Assembly: GCA_963740215.1 (NCBI GenBank)
Contig: CAVUDJ010000008.1
Coordinates: forward strand, 496,001-560,000
Source: CAVVAL01 sp963740215
GTDB taxonomy: Bacteria > Actinomycetota > Actinomycetes > Mycobacteriales > Cryptosporangiaceae
DNA length: 64,000 nt
Reading direction: 5' to 3'
How positions within the stretch are numbered: the first letter of the stretch is position 1; each line of letters starts with the position of its first letter. Made by a program: the position numbers and the translations under genes. Below are positions 1-9,230 of this stretch, one piece after another. Below the pieces are notes generated by a model that saw only the letters and a program-made list of their open reading frames with translations, made no database searches and was not told the DNA's origin.

Positions 1-1239
1 GTCGGTGCCGTTCTCGAAGTACTTGCCGCCGGGGCTGGGCGTCGTGGCGGTGCCCGTGTAGAGCAGCCGGTTCGGCGATCCGCTTCCCGGGCTCGTGACC
101 GCGCCCGTGGTGGCACCGGTCACCAGCGCGTCGCGCACCTGGGCGGGCGTCGCGGACGGGTTCGACGCGAGGTACAGCGCCGCGGCGCCGACGACGTGCG
201 GCGTGGCCATCGACGTGCCGCTGATCGTGCTCGTCGCGCTGTTGCTGGTGTTCCAGCTCGACGTGATGCTCGATCCCGGCGCGAAGATGTCGAGGCACGT
301 GCCGTAGTTGGAGAACGAAGACCGCGCGTCGGTGCTGGTGGTGGAGCCGACAGTGATCGCCTCGGGCACGCGGCCGGGCGAGTCGCCGCACGCGTCGACG
401 CTGTCGTTGCCGGCCGCCACACCGTAGGTGATGCCGGCAGCGATCGACTTCTTCACCGCGTTGTCCAGCGCGGTGCTGGCGTCACCGCCGAGGCTCATGT
501 TGGCGACGGCCGGCTTCTTGGCGTTCGCGGTGACCCAGTCGATGCCGGCGATGACGCCCGCGTCCGTGCCACTGCCCTCGTCGTCCAGCACGCGCACGCC
601 GTAGATCGTGACCCCCTTCGCCACGCCGTACGTCGAGCCGCCGATGGTGCCGGCGACATGCGTGCCGTGGCCGTTGCCGTCGTCGGCGTTGGCGTCGTTG
701 TCGACGAAGTCGTAGCCCGACTTCGCCCGGCCGCCGAACTGGCTGTGGCTGGTCCGCACGCCGGTGTCGATCACGTACGCCGAGACGTTGCTCGCGGTCG
801 TGGCGTACGTGTAGGTGGTGGACAGCGGCAGCGCGCGCTGGTCGATGCGGTCGATGCCCCAGGTGGCGTTGTTCTGCGTGGCCGAGGCGTGGACCTTGCC
901 GTTCTCCTGGACGAACGCGACGCGCGGGTCGGTGGACAGCTCGCGCGCCTCGGCCTCCGACATGGCGGCGGCGAAGCCGCGGACGGACGCGCTGTACGTG
1001 TGGCCGAGCGTGGCGCGGTGCCGCTTGGACAGGTCGCGCGCCGCCTTGCCGACAGTGTCCCGGGTCCGCAGCGACGCGGAGTCCTTGAACACGACGATGT
1101 AGCTGCCGGCGATCGCGCGGCCCGGGGCAGCGGCGATGTACGTGCCGTCGGACGGCGCGGCGGCCGCCGCTCCCGGGGTGAGCAGCGCAGCGGTCAGGCC
1201 GGCCGCTGTGGTGAGTCCCAAGACCTTGAGCAGTCTCAC
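1..1239 (-). CDS. Secreted S8 (subtilisin-like) serine protease, 3' end outside window
   Basis: Secreted endopeptidase. The GTG start at 1239 is preceded by a perfect AGGAGG (plus-strand CCTCCT at 1248-1253, 8 nt away). It encodes a Sec signal peptide ending in an Ala-rich stretch near residue 30, an I9 propeptide (GSYIVVFKD onward), then the S8 domain. The triad is visible: Asp158 in VIDTG, His191 in GHGTHVAG, Ser343 in SGTSMATPH. The reading frame is intact over 413 codons and leaves the window at KYFENGTD, which looks like the beginning of a P-domain. A close paralogue with the same architecture lies at 18476-20017. The substrate is unknown; an extracellular scavenging protease is the inference. 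Confidence 0.93.
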   Translation of the reverse strand, partial: MRLLKVLGLTTAAGLTAALLTPGAAAAAPSDGTYIAAAPGRAIAGSYIVVFKDSASLRTRDTVGKAARDLSKRHRATLGHTYSASVRGFAAAMSEAEARELSTDPRVAFVQENGKVHASATQNNATWGIDRIDQRALPLSTTYTYATTASNVSAYVIDTGVRTSHSQFGGRAKSGYDFVDNDANADDGNGHGTHVAGTIGGSTYGVAKGVTIYGVRVLDDEGSGTDAGVIAGIDWVTANAKKPAVANMSLGGDASTALDNAVKKSIAAGITYGVAAGNDSVDACGDSPGRVPEAITVGSTTSTDARSSFSNYGTCLDIFAPGSSITSSWNTSNSATSTISGTSMATPHVVGAAALYLASNPSATPAQVRDALVTGATTGAVTSPGSGSPNRLLYTGTATTPSPGGKYFENGTD

Positions 1240-1415
1240 GGGTGATTCCTCCTGATGCTGGTGGGCTGGGCGTCCGGAGGTTCGGACAGGACGTGCAGAA
1301 AGGGGTATACGCGAGAATCGTTCGCACCCGAAAGTGCACGTCATTCACTGAATTACTCGGCAGTAACTTGCGTCACACGCCCCGCCACCCACCTGATGGG
1401 ACACAGCCGGCCCGG

Positions 1416-2345
1416 TTACTCCCAGTCCCAGCCGATGCCGACGCCGCCTCCGGTGATGCCGCCGACCGCGATGTGCACGGAGTGGTGCGCGTTCAGCGTG
1501 AGGTCGGTCGTGCGGTACTGAGGTTCGTCGAGGCGGGTCTGCGCGAACCCGTAGCAGCGGGCGGGCAGCGCGGCCGGGTCGAAGCGGGCCTGCAGCACGA
1601 ACTGGTCGATGCGGCAGCGGAACCCGTGGCTGTGCTCGGTGGTGAGCTCGGCCGTCCCGTCTGAGAAGGCGAACTCGAACAGGTAGGTCTCGCCGGCCTT
1701 GAGTGCGGCGTCGAAGAGCATCTCGGCGACGACGACGCCCGCGTCACGGTCACGCAGCACCCGTCCGACGGAGCAGTCGGACAGCGCAGTGACCTCGACC
1801 CGGTCGACGTCGCAACCGTCGTCGCCGTGGTAGATCGCGACGTACCGGTCGACCCCGTCCCGGCGGGATTCGGCGAGCGTGCGGCTGGTGAGGCGATCGA
1901 GCCGGCCCTTGGCGTCCAGGTCGACGGTCTCGTGCTGGCTCACTAGGTCGAGGTCGTGCCGCCGCGACCCGGGTATCTGGTCGAACAGCATCGACAGCGG
2001 CGCACCGACCCCCATGACCTCCTCGGGACGCTCGGAGACGGCGTCACGCAGGCTCCGTGGCCCGCGGGGCCGTGGCGGACCGAGGAGGCCGCGCAGCGAC
2101 CCGGGCGGCACGTCCAGAACCTCCTCCAGGACGTCCAGGGCACGCAGCGAATCGGGGCGTTCGGGCTGGGTACGGCCGTGCTGCCAGTAGCTCAGGCTGG
2201 TGACCGAGACGCGGATCCCGCGCCGGGCGAGCCTGTCCTGCAACCGCTCCAGGGTCAGCCCCCGGGCGTCGATCGCGGCGCGCAGCGCGACCGCGAACTG
2301 CCCGGTACCGGGAGCGCGCGGAGCGGCTCCGTTCGACAACTCCAT
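1416..2345 (-). CDS. HTH (XRE-like) regulator with unknown C-terminal domain
   Basis: 309 aa, ATG start with an upstream GGAGGG. Residues about 15-80 resemble an XRE-type helix-turn-helix: an LTLERLQDRLARRG helix pair, a recognition segment SVTSLSYWQHGRTQPERP, then a leucine-rich helix. The remaining 220 residues hold an acidic, beta-rich region with no motif I can name, ending GGGVGIGWDWE. A DNA-binding regulator is well supported; the effector domain is not recognised. It lies just upstream of the subtilase on the same strand, about 175 bp away, and that gap contains the subtilase promoter, so co-transcription is uncertain. Confidence 0.75.
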   Translation of the reverse strand: MELSNGAAPRAPGTGQFAVALRAAIDARGLTLERLQDRLARRGIRVSVTSLSYWQHGRTQPERPDSLRALDVLEEVLDVPPGSLRGLLGPPRPRGPRSLRDAVSERPEEVMGVGAPLSMLFDQIPGSRRHDLDLVSQHETVDLDAKGRLDRLTSRTLAESRRDGVDRYVAIYHGDDGCDVDRVEVTALSDCSVGRVLRDRDAGVVVAEMLFDAALKAGETYLFEFAFSDGTAELTTEHSHGFRCRIDQFVLQARFDPAALPARCYGFAQTRLDEPQYRTTDLTLNAHHSVHIAVGGITGGGVGIGWDWE

Positions 2346-2477
2346 GCTTCCCTCCTGGTCCGCACCCCAGGCTCAACCCAGCCACGAGGGATCATGACCT
2401 GCTTTTCGCAGGATGGCTATCTCGACGCCCGACCGGATTAACCCGCTGCACAGCCTGCCGGCCGGTATCTTCCCGAC

Positions 2478-2912
2478 ATGAGTTCTCGACGGTTCGCCAC
2501 CTCGATCGAGATCGCGGCCTCGCCCGAGGAGGTCTGGGACGTGCTCTCCGACGTCGTGCGCTGGCCGGAGTGGACCAAGAGCGTCTCCCGCGTGGAGCTG
2601 CTCGACGCCGGCCCCCTCGACCTCGGGAGCCGGGTTCGCATCACGCAGCCGAAGCTTCCGGTGACGGTCTGGGAGGTCACCGAGTTCGCGCCGGGAGTCT
2701 CGTTCACGTGGGCCGCGAAGCACACCGGCATCAGCACCGTTGCCGGCCACCACGTCATCGCCGACGCGCGCGGCGGCACGACCGTGGTGCTCAGCATCGA
2801 ACAGAGCGGTCTGCTCGCGCCGCTGGTCTGGCTGGCGACCCGGGACCTTACTCGCCGGTACGTCGGCATGGAGGCCCGCGGACTGAAAAAGAGGGCGGAA
2901 CAGTTCGTCTAG
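2478..2912 (+). CDS. SRPBCC (START-like) family protein
   Basis: 144 aa, intact. It begins with ATSIEIAASPEEVWDVLSDVVRWPEWTKSV, cut here into the family's usual opening: a beta strand, then the helix with W-P-x-W. It continues through alternating strands to a long C-terminal helix (MEARGLKKRAEQF). This is the polyketide-cyclase/dehydrase or Bet v1-like fold, which binds hydrophobic ligands in a cavity. No catalytic residue can be assigned. It is convergent with meaB across a strong hairpin. The ligand is unknown. Confidence 0.85.
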   Translation: MSSRRFATSIEIAASPEEVWDVLSDVVRWPEWTKSVSRVELLDAGPLDLGSRVRITQPKLPVTVWEVTEFAPGVSFTWAAKHTGISTVAGHHVIADARGGTTVVLSIEQSGLLAPLVWLATRDLTRRYVGMEARGLKKRAEQFV

Positions 2913-3010
2913 CTTCCTGCCTGGTGAGCGCCGTTTGACCGGTGCTCGCGAAAAATATCTGCGGACCAGGCCTTGCGGTGACCAACCGTGATCGAGTAAA
3001 CACTCTTCTG

Positions 3011-3059
3011 CGGGCCCGTGGTGCAGGTACTCCTCGCGAGTACCGGAACCACGGGCCCG
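3011..3059. terminator. Bidirectional hairpin terminator between SRPBCC gene and meaB
   Basis: The 12-nt arms CGGGCCCGTGGT (3011-3022) and ACCACGGGCCCG (3048-3059) are perfect complements, with a second inner stem GGTACTC/GAGTACC. It lies between two convergent genes. There is no T-run, as is common for actinobacterial terminators. Confidence 0.7.
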
Positions 3060-3077
3060 TCCAATTTCTCCAGCGGG

Positions 3078-4037
3078 CTACCGGCTGAACGCGGCCAGGA
3101 GGCGGTCGGCGGCCAGCGCCGGTGTCAGCGTGCCGGCCAGCACGTCACGCTCGACGCCGGCCGCGAGCGAAGCCACGGCGGGGTGGTCGCGCAGCTCGCC
3201 GAGCAGCCGGTCGCGGACGAGCGTCCACACCCAGCCGACCTGCTGCCGTGAGCGCCGGGCCGCCAGCTCGCCGCTGGCGGCAAGCTCGTCCTGGTGGCCT
3301 ACGACGTGCTTCCAGACGCCGTCGAGCCCGTCGCCGGACAGCCCGCTGCACGTGAGCACCGGCGGCGGGTCGTGGCGCATGAGCCGCAGCGCGCCGGCCA
3401 GCTCGCGGGCGGCCTTGCGCGCCTCGATCTCGTGCGGGCCGTCCGCCTTGTTCACCGCGACGACGTCGGCCAGTTCGAGGACGCCCTTCTTGATCCCCTG
3501 CAGCTGATCGCCGGTGCGCGCGAGCGTGAGGAACAGGAACGTGTCGACCATCTCGGCGACCGTCGTCTCGGACTGCCCGACGCCGACGGTCTCGACCAGC
3601 ACCACGTCGTACCCGGCGGCCTCGACGACGACCATCGCCTCCCGGGTGGCCTTCGCGACCCCGCCGAGGGTGCCGGCGGTCGGCGAGGGCCGGACGAACG
3701 CCGCCTCGTCCGCCGCGAGCCGGGTCATGCGGGTCTTGTCGCCGAGGATGCTGCCGCCGGTACGCGTCGAGGACGGGTCGACGGCGAGCACCGCCACGCG
3801 ATGACCGGCGGCCGTCAGCGTCGATCCGAGCGCGTCGATGAACGTCGACTTGCCTACCCCAGGCACGCCGGTGATCCCGACGCGCCGGGCCTGGCCGGAC
3901 GACGGCCCAAGCGCGACCAGCAGCTCCTGCGCGGCGGAACGGTGGTCGGCGCGCACCGACTCGACCAGCGTGATCGCCCGCGCGATCCATGCCCGCGAAC
4001 CCGCCTTGACGCCAGCCGCATAGGCCTCGACATCGAC
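3078..4037 (-). CDS. meaB: Methylmalonyl-CoA mutase-associated GTPase MeaB (start codon unclear)
   Basis: G3E-type P-loop GTPase that chaperones and protects methylmalonyl-CoA mutase during cobalamin loading. About 319 aa. The Walker A is GVPGVGKST, followed by AVDPSSTRTGGSILGDKTRM, the switch region ETVGVGQSE and the guanine-specificity motif NKAD. Homology begins at VDVEAYAAGVKAG, whose first codon is GTC at 4037. No in-frame ATG, GTG or TTG exists from there back to the mutB stop at 4136, a stretch filled by two hairpins. The first internal start (GTG, 3954-3956) would remove 27 conserved residues. Either a base error hides the start or a rare codon is used. It is third in the mutA-mutB-meaB operon. 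Confidence 0.88.
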   Translation of the reverse strand, partial: VDVEAYAAGVKAGSRAWIARAITLVESVRADHRSAAQELLVALGPSSGQARRVGITGVPGVGKSTFIDALGSTLTAAGHRVAVLAVDPSSTRTGGSILGDKTRMTRLAADEAAFVRPSPTAGTLGGVAKATREAMVVVEAAGYDVVLVETVGVGQSETTVAEMVDTFLFLTLARTGDQLQGIKKGVLELADVVAVNKADGPHEIEARKAARELAGALRLMRHDPPPVLTCSGLSGDGLDGVWKHVVGHQDELAASGELAARRSRQQVGWVWTLVRDRLLGELRDHPAVASLAAGVERDVLAGTLTPALAADRLLAAFSR

Positions 4038-4045
4038 GGGGTTGC

Positions 4046-4130
4046 GGGTGGATTGCGCCCTCAGAGGGCGCGATCCACCCGCAGAGGAGTTGCGGTCATC
4101 TGCGCCCGCCAGGGTCGCAGATGAACCGCA
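4046..4130. repeat. Two tandem hairpins in the mutB-meaB spacer
   Basis: The first palindrome covers 4046-4080 (arms GGGTGGATTGCGCCCT and AGGGCGCGATCCACCC, one mismatch). The second covers 4091-4130 (arms TGCGGTCATCTGCG and CGCAGATGAACCGCA, one bulge). They occupy almost the entire gap after the mutB stop and end about 9 bp before the first conserved MeaB codon. Likely an intercistronic attenuator or terminator; they may also have displaced the meaB start. Confidence 0.6.
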
Positions 4131-4135
4131 GACAG

Positions 4136-6293
4136 TCAGTGGCCAAGATGCGCGGACAGGTCGGCGAGCAGGTCGAGTGCGGCGTCCGCGATCACGGTGC
4201 CGGGCGGGAAGATCGCCGCCGCGCCGGCCGCCCGCAGCTCGTCGAAGTCCTGCTGGGGGATGACGCCGCCGACCACGATCATGATGTCCTCGCGGTCGAG
4301 CGCGGCCAGCTCCGTCCGCAGCGCGGGCACCAGCGTGAGGTGCCCCGCGGCCAGCGACGAGACGCCGACGATGTGCACGTCGGCCTCGACGGCCTGGCGG
4401 GCGACCTCGGCCGGCGTCTGGAACAGCGGGCCCACGTCGACGTCGAAGCCGAGGTCGGCGAACGCGGTGGCGATCACCTTCTGGCCACGGTCGTGCCCGT
4501 CCTGGCCCATCTTCGCGACGAGGATCCGCGGGCGGCGGCCCTCGGCGTCGGCGAACGCGTCGGTGGCGGCGCGGGTGCGCTCGATGTTGGTGGCGGGGCC
4601 AGCCTCGTCCCGGTACACGCCGGAGATCGTACGGATGGCGCCCGAGTGCCGCCCGTACACCTTCTCCAGCGCGTCGGACACCTCGCCGACGGTGGCCTTG
4701 GCGCGCACGGCGTTGATCGCGAGCGCGAGCAGGTTCTCGTTCGGGTCCTCGGCGGCCTTCGTCAGCGCGGCCAGCGCGTGCTCGACCGTCGAAAGCGTCC
4801 CGCTCGTCCCGCAGCCGGCGCAGCTTCTCGATCTGCTGAGCGCGGACCGCGCTGTTGTCGACCTTCAGCACCTCGATCGGCTCGTCGGCGTCGGGCCGGT
4901 ACCGGTTGACGCCGATCACGGGCTGCCGGCCGGAGTCGATGCGGGCCTGGGTGCGGGCGGCCGCCTCCTCGATCCGGAGCTTCGGGATCCCCTCGTCGAT
5001 CGCGCGGGCCATGCCTCCCGCCGCCTCGACCTCCTGGATGTGCGACCACGCGCGCGCGGCCAGGTCGTGGGTGAGCCGCTCGACGTAGGCGCTGCCACCC
5101 CACGGGTCGATGACCCGGGTCGTGCCCGACTCCTGCTGGAGCACGAGCTGCGTGTTCCGGGCGATCCGGGCCGAGAAGTCGGTGGGCAGGGCCAGGGCCT
5201 CGTCCAGCGCGTTGGTGTGCAGTGACTGGGTGTGGCCCTGGGTGGCGGCCATGGCCTCGACGCACGTCCGGATGACGTTGTTGTAGACGTCCTGCGCCGT
5301 GAGCGACCAGCCCGAGGTCTGGCAGTGCGTACGGAGGCTCAGCGACTTGGGGTTCTTCGCGCCGGACTCCTTCACCAGCTTCGCCCACAGCAGGCGGCCG
5401 GCGCGCAGCTTGGCGACCTCCATGAAGAAGTTCATGCCGATCGCCCAGAAGAACGACAGGCGCGGCGCGAACGCGTCCACGTCGAGTCCGGCGTCACGGC
5501 CGGCGCGCAGGTACTCGACACCGTCGGCGAGGGTGTAAGCCAGCTCCAGGTCGGCGGTCGCCCCGGCCTCCTGGATGTGGTACCCGGAGATCGAGATCGA
5601 GTTGAACCGCGGCATCTCCTTCGAGGTGAACGAGAAGATGTCGGAGATGATCCGCATCGACGGCGACGGCGGGTAGATGTAGGTGTTGCGGACCATGAAC
5701 TCCTTGAGGATGTCGTTCTGGATGGTCCCCGTGAGCTGCTCGGGCTTCACGCCCTGTTCCTCGGCGGCCACGACGTAGAGCGCGAGCACCGGCAGGACGG
5801 CGCCGTTCATCGTCATCGACACGCTCATGCGGTCGAGCGGGATGCCGTCGAAGAGCTGGCGCATGTCGTAGATCGAGTCGATCGCGACGCCCGCCATGCC
5901 GACGTCGCCGGCCACGCGCGGGTGGTCGGAGTCGTACCCGCGGTGCGTGGCCAGGTCGAACGCCACCGACAGGCCCTTCTGCCCGGCGGCGAGGTTGCGC
6001 CGGTAGAACGCGTTGGACTCCTCGGCCGTCGAGAAGCCGGCGTACTGGCGGACCGTCCACGGCTGCGTGGCGTACATCGTCGGGTACGGCCCGCGCAGGT
6101 ACGGCGCGATGCCCGGATACGTGCCGAGGAAGTCGAGCCCGTCCAGGTCGGCGGCGGTGTAGAGCGGCGGCACGGTGATGCCCTCGGGCGTCTCCCAGGC
6201 GGCGGACCCCTCCGCCGCCGCCTCGCGCCACTCGTCCATGCCGCCGCCGGCCACCGGGCCGCCCAGCTCCACTCCGGAGAAGTCCGGGATCAT
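4136..6293 (-). CDS. mutB: Methylmalonyl-CoA mutase large (alpha) subunit, one frameshift
   Basis: Adenosylcobalamin-dependent isomerase subunit that interconverts (R)-methylmalonyl-CoA and succinyl-CoA. The ATG at 6293 overlaps the mutA stop as ATGA. The N-terminal TIM barrel shows the substrate region (YATQPWTVRQYAGFSTAEES) and THRGYDSDHPR. The C-terminal cobalamin-binding domain has the base-off DxHxxG motif as MGQDGHDRGQK. The frame breaks once, near 4788: RRLRDERD continues out of frame, while the neighbouring frame carries TVEHALAALTKAAEDPNENL and the rest through AKATVGEVSDAL. With a single-base correction the protein is about 719 aa, normal for the family. Because MutA and MeaB are intact, I think the shift is a sequence error. 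Confidence 0.92.
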
Positions 6294-8074
6294 CGGGCGA
6301 CCTCCTGCGTCTCGGACAGCACTGCCACCGCGTCGCATCCCGCAAACACGTAACCGTCTACCGTGCCGTAGGGTCGTCCCTTGCCCGCGAGCCAGATCTT
6401 CCGTGCCCCGGCGGACTTCAAGGCAGCGGCGACATCGGCGGCGTACTCCCCGTACAGAGCGTCGGTGGAGCACAGGCACGCGACTGTCGCACCGCTGGCG
6501 GTGAACGCGGCCGCGATCTCGGCCGGGTCGGTCGACGGGCCGCTGGTCACGGTCGCGAGGCCGCCGGCCTGGAACAGGTTGGCCGCGAACGTCGCCCGTG
6601 CGGTGTGCGCCGCGACCGGGCCGATCGTCGCGAGGAAGACCTGTTGGCCTCCAGCCCGGTCCCGCAGCGCCTCGAAGTCCTGTCCATAGTGGACTACCGG
6701 CAGCCCTCCGTCCGGTGCGGCGGGCGCGGCGGCGCGCACCGGCGCGGTCTCGGCCAGGTTCGGGAACTCGCTCACGCCGGTGAGCGGGTCGCGCCGGTGC
6801 GCCAGGTTGACGCGGCGCTTCGCCCAGGTCGCGGCCAGCCGGTCGGCGATGAGGCCGGAGTCCAGCGCGGCGACGAACCCGCCGGCCCGCTCGATCTCGG
6901 TGAACCACGACCAGGCGGCCTGGGCCAGATCCTCGGTGAGCTGCTCGACGTACCAGGAGCCGCCGGCCGGGTCCATGACGCGGGCGACGTTCGACTCGTC
7001 CAGCAGCAGCGACTGCGTGTTGCGCGCGATCCGGCGGGCGAACGCGTCGGGCAGGCCGAGCCGCGCGTCGAACGGCTGGACGGTGACCGCGTCGGCGCCT
7101 CCGACCCCCGCGCCGAAGCAGGCGAGCGTGGTGCGGAGCATGTTCACCCACGGGTCGCGGGCGGTCATCATCGCGGACGAGGTCACCGCGTGCTGGCGCT
7201 GGCCGGCGGTGGTGCCGCACTCCTGCGCCACCCGCGACCAGAGCCGGCGCGCGGCGCGGAACTTGGCGATGGTCAGGAACTGGTCGGCGCTGGCGGCGTA
7301 CCGGAACTCCAACTGACCGAAGGCCTGGTCAATGCCAAGGCCGGCGTCGGTGAGCGCCCGCAGATACGCCACGCCGGCGGCGAGCGACGCGCCCAGCTCT
7401 TCGGCGTCGCTGCCGCCCGCGTCGTGGTGGACGGTGGCGTCGACGGTGATCGCGCGCAGCTCGGGGAAGCCGTCGACGCAGCGCCGGGCAAGGCTGACGG
7501 CCGTGTCCAGAGGCATCGGCGCGCCCGTGCGGGAGTGGAAGCCGAGCGGGTCGGCGCCCAGGTTGCCGGGCGCGTCCTCGACCCCGCGCTCGGAGAGCAA
7601 CGCAAGGAACACCTCGGCGGCCTGCCCAGCCTGAGGCCCGGCGTCGAGGGTGACCGGGGCCAGCTCCACGAACACACCCCGGAGCGCGGCGGCGAGACCG
7701 GCGACCGGCACGCCATGGTCGCCGACGATGAGCCAGATCGCGCCGACGCCGTTCTCCAGGTCGCCGAGGATCGCCTCACGAGTGGCGGCGGGATCGGCCA
7801 GCCCGTGGCGCTGCCGCACCTGCCACGCGCCGACCGGCCGGGTACCGCGCGTGAACGGGTGGACACCGGGCACGCCCGGCATGTCGCCGGTGTCGTACAG
7901 GGCCGAGATCGTGACGCCGTCGTAGGTGGTGCTGGAGAGCCGCCGTTCGACGTCGGCCGGATCAAGGTCCGGGCGGGACTTGCGGAGCACCCCGAGCGCC
8001 AGCTCCCGCCAGTCGTCACGGGTGCTCGGCGGGAACTCGGCGGCCAGGAGAAGTTCCTCGGGCGGCACGGTCAT
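6290..8074 (-). CDS. mutA: Methylmalonyl-CoA mutase small (beta) subunit
   Basis: 594 aa, intact, first gene of the mutA-mutB-meaB operon. It is homologous to the large subunit barrel (FDARLGLPDAFARRIARNTQ, DPAGGSWYVEQLTEDLA) but its C-terminal B12-like domain lacks the DxHxxG cobalamin motif, as expected for the non-catalytic subunit. The pathway converts propionyl-CoA carbon (odd-chain fatty acids, valine, isoleucine) to succinyl-CoA, or runs in reverse to supply methylmalonyl-CoA for polyketides. The start at 8074 is 80 bp from the divergent trmO. Confidence 0.93.
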   Translation of the reverse strand: MTVPPEELLLAAEFPPSTRDDWRELALGVLRKSRPDLDPADVERRLSSTTYDGVTISALYDTGDMPGVPGVHPFTRGTRPVGAWQVRQRHGLADPAATREAILGDLENGVGAIWLIVGDHGVPVAGLAAALRGVFVELAPVTLDAGPQAGQAAEVFLALLSERGVEDAPGNLGADPLGFHSRTGAPMPLDTAVSLARRCVDGFPELRAITVDATVHHDAGGSDAEELGASLAAGVAYLRALTDAGLGIDQAFGQLEFRYAASADQFLTIAKFRAARRLWSRVAQECGTTAGQRQHAVTSSAMMTARDPWVNMLRTTLACFGAGVGGADAVTVQPFDARLGLPDAFARRIARNTQSLLLDESNVARVMDPAGGSWYVEQLTEDLAQAAWSWFTEIERAGGFVAALDSGLIADRLAATWAKRRVNLAHRRDPLTGVSEFPNLAETAPVRAAAPAAPDGGLPVVHYGQDFEALRDRAGGQQVFLATIGPVAAHTARATFAANLFQAGGLATVTSGPSTDPAEIAAAFTASGATVACLCSTDALYGEYAADVAAALKSAGARKIWLAGKGRPYGTVDGYVFAGCDAVAVLSETQEVAR

Positions 8075-8154
8075 GCGCCGCAGGTTAGTCGGCCTAACGC
8101 CCGTTCAGGCGCTCGCGTGGCCTTCATCACGCCGCGATACGCCAGACTGGAGCC

Positions 8155-8571
8155 ATGACCGACGAGGAGTACATGCTGCGGCCCATCGGCCGGGTCGAGT
8201 CGCCGCTGGTGGACGTCGCGGCGGCCCCGAAGCAGGGCGACGAGGGCGCGCCCGAGGCGGACATCGTGTTCGCGCCCGGAGTCGCCGACGGGCTCCGCGA
8301 CCTCACCGCCGGCACCGAGGTGCTGGTGCTGACGTGGCTCGACCGGGCCGACCGCGACGTGCTCGTCGTGCATCCCCGCGACGACATGACCAGGCCGGAG
8401 ACCGGCGTGTTCAGCACCCGCTCGTCGCACCGTCCCAACCCGATCGGGCTGCACCGGGTCACGATCATCGCGGTCGACGGCACACGGCTCCGGGTGCGCG
8501 ACCTCGAAGCCGTCAACGGCACGCCGGTGCTGGACGTCAAGCCGCCGATCGGCCGGGTCGACGAGCGCTGA
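8155..8571 (+). CDS. trmO: tRNA (adenine(37)-N6)-methyltransferase TrmO
   Basis: 138 aa SAM-dependent enzyme (UPF0066/TsaA fold) that methylates t6A37 of tRNA to m6t6A. Family signatures are visible: PIGRVESPL at the N-terminus, VLVLTWLDRADRDVL, and GVFSTRSSHRPNPIGLH in the middle, with D-V-K-P at the end. Length fits the compact actinobacterial form. ATG start; divergent from mutA. Confidence 0.9.
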   Translation: MTDEEYMLRPIGRVESPLVDVAAAPKQGDEGAPEADIVFAPGVADGLRDLTAGTEVLVLTWLDRADRDVLVVHPRDDMTRPETGVFSTRSSHRPNPIGLHRVTIIAVDGTRLRVRDLEAVNGTPVLDVKPPIGRVDER

Positions 8572-8966
8572 CCCTTCGTCGCGCCGCCGGTCAGGATGTT
8601 CGCTTCGTCACCGACCGTGCATCCGCCCAAACTCAGCGGCGCCACCCCGATCGCGAGGCACAGCCTTATCGGCTCCACCTTCTTGCGCACGCTTCGGCCA
8701 CGAGAGCGATCGCGGCGCTGCGCGCGTTGCATCGGATGTCTGACCGGCCGCACCAACGACGATGCGGGCGTTTGCCCTGCTTTGCCGCGCAATTGGTTCG
8801 ATGATTCGGTCGTCCGGGACGGATTCGGGCAGCCGCGGGCAACTCCGGCTGGTGGCCCGCACGTTAGACCTTCCTTAACTCTCGGCGGTGCGCCTTTGCA
8901 ATCCGGAGTTTTGTGGTCACGATCACAGGGAGCAACTCCGGCAGCGAGAATCGAAGGTCCCCAGCA
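8572..8966. other. Intergenic stretch without a supported gene
   Basis: 395 bp between trmO and the DUF5999 gene. Small open frames here lack homology-like features. The last 100 bp (TTAGACCTTCCTTAACTC onward) are less GC-rich and probably contain the promoter of the downstream gene. Confidence 0.5.
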
Positions 8967-9164
8967 ATGTGCGCGCACCAGCCCCTGTGTCCCTCAGCCG
9001 ACGCCTCCGACCACGACGCCGCCCGTCCGGTGGCGAGCCACCCCGGACAGGGCTGGAGCCTGCTCTGCAACGGCGTCATCGTCTTCGAGGACACCGGCGA
9101 GCTCCTTCCGGACGGCCGCGCGATCGCGCCGCACCGGCCCATCCGGCGCCCGTTGCTCCCGTAG
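8967..9164 (+). CDS. DUF5999 small protein
   Basis: 65 aa beginning MCAHQPLCPSADASD, with the family core GWSLLCNGVIVFEDTGEL and LPDGRAIAPHRP. I chose the ATG at 8967 because it matches the family's characteristic M-C-x-H-Q-P opening and has GAAGG upstream; a longer frame opening at 8913 is unlikely. The family is widespread in actinomycetes and its function is unknown. The clustered Cys/His near the N-terminus could bind metal, which is inference only. Confidence 0.85.
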   Translation: MCAHQPLCPSADASDHDAARPVASHPGQGWSLLCNGVIVFEDTGELLPDGRAIAPHRPIRRPLLP

Positions 9165-9230
9165 CCTGAGCGTTACGTGTAGGGGGAACCCGACTGGGCG
9201 CGGGCACCGCGCCGACACGACGATCCACGG

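Noticed and set aside
3078..7220. A single 1380-codon open frame on the minus strand covering meaB, mutB and part of mutA
   Set aside because: It is a composite: meaB and the 5' part of mutB happen to be in the same frame and the frameshift in mutB removes the stop between them. Homology shows three separate genes.
8600..8978. Minus-strand open frame with a lipoprotein-like LSLGGC segment
   Set aside because: It continues antisense through trmO, has no ribosome-binding site and no homology-like body.
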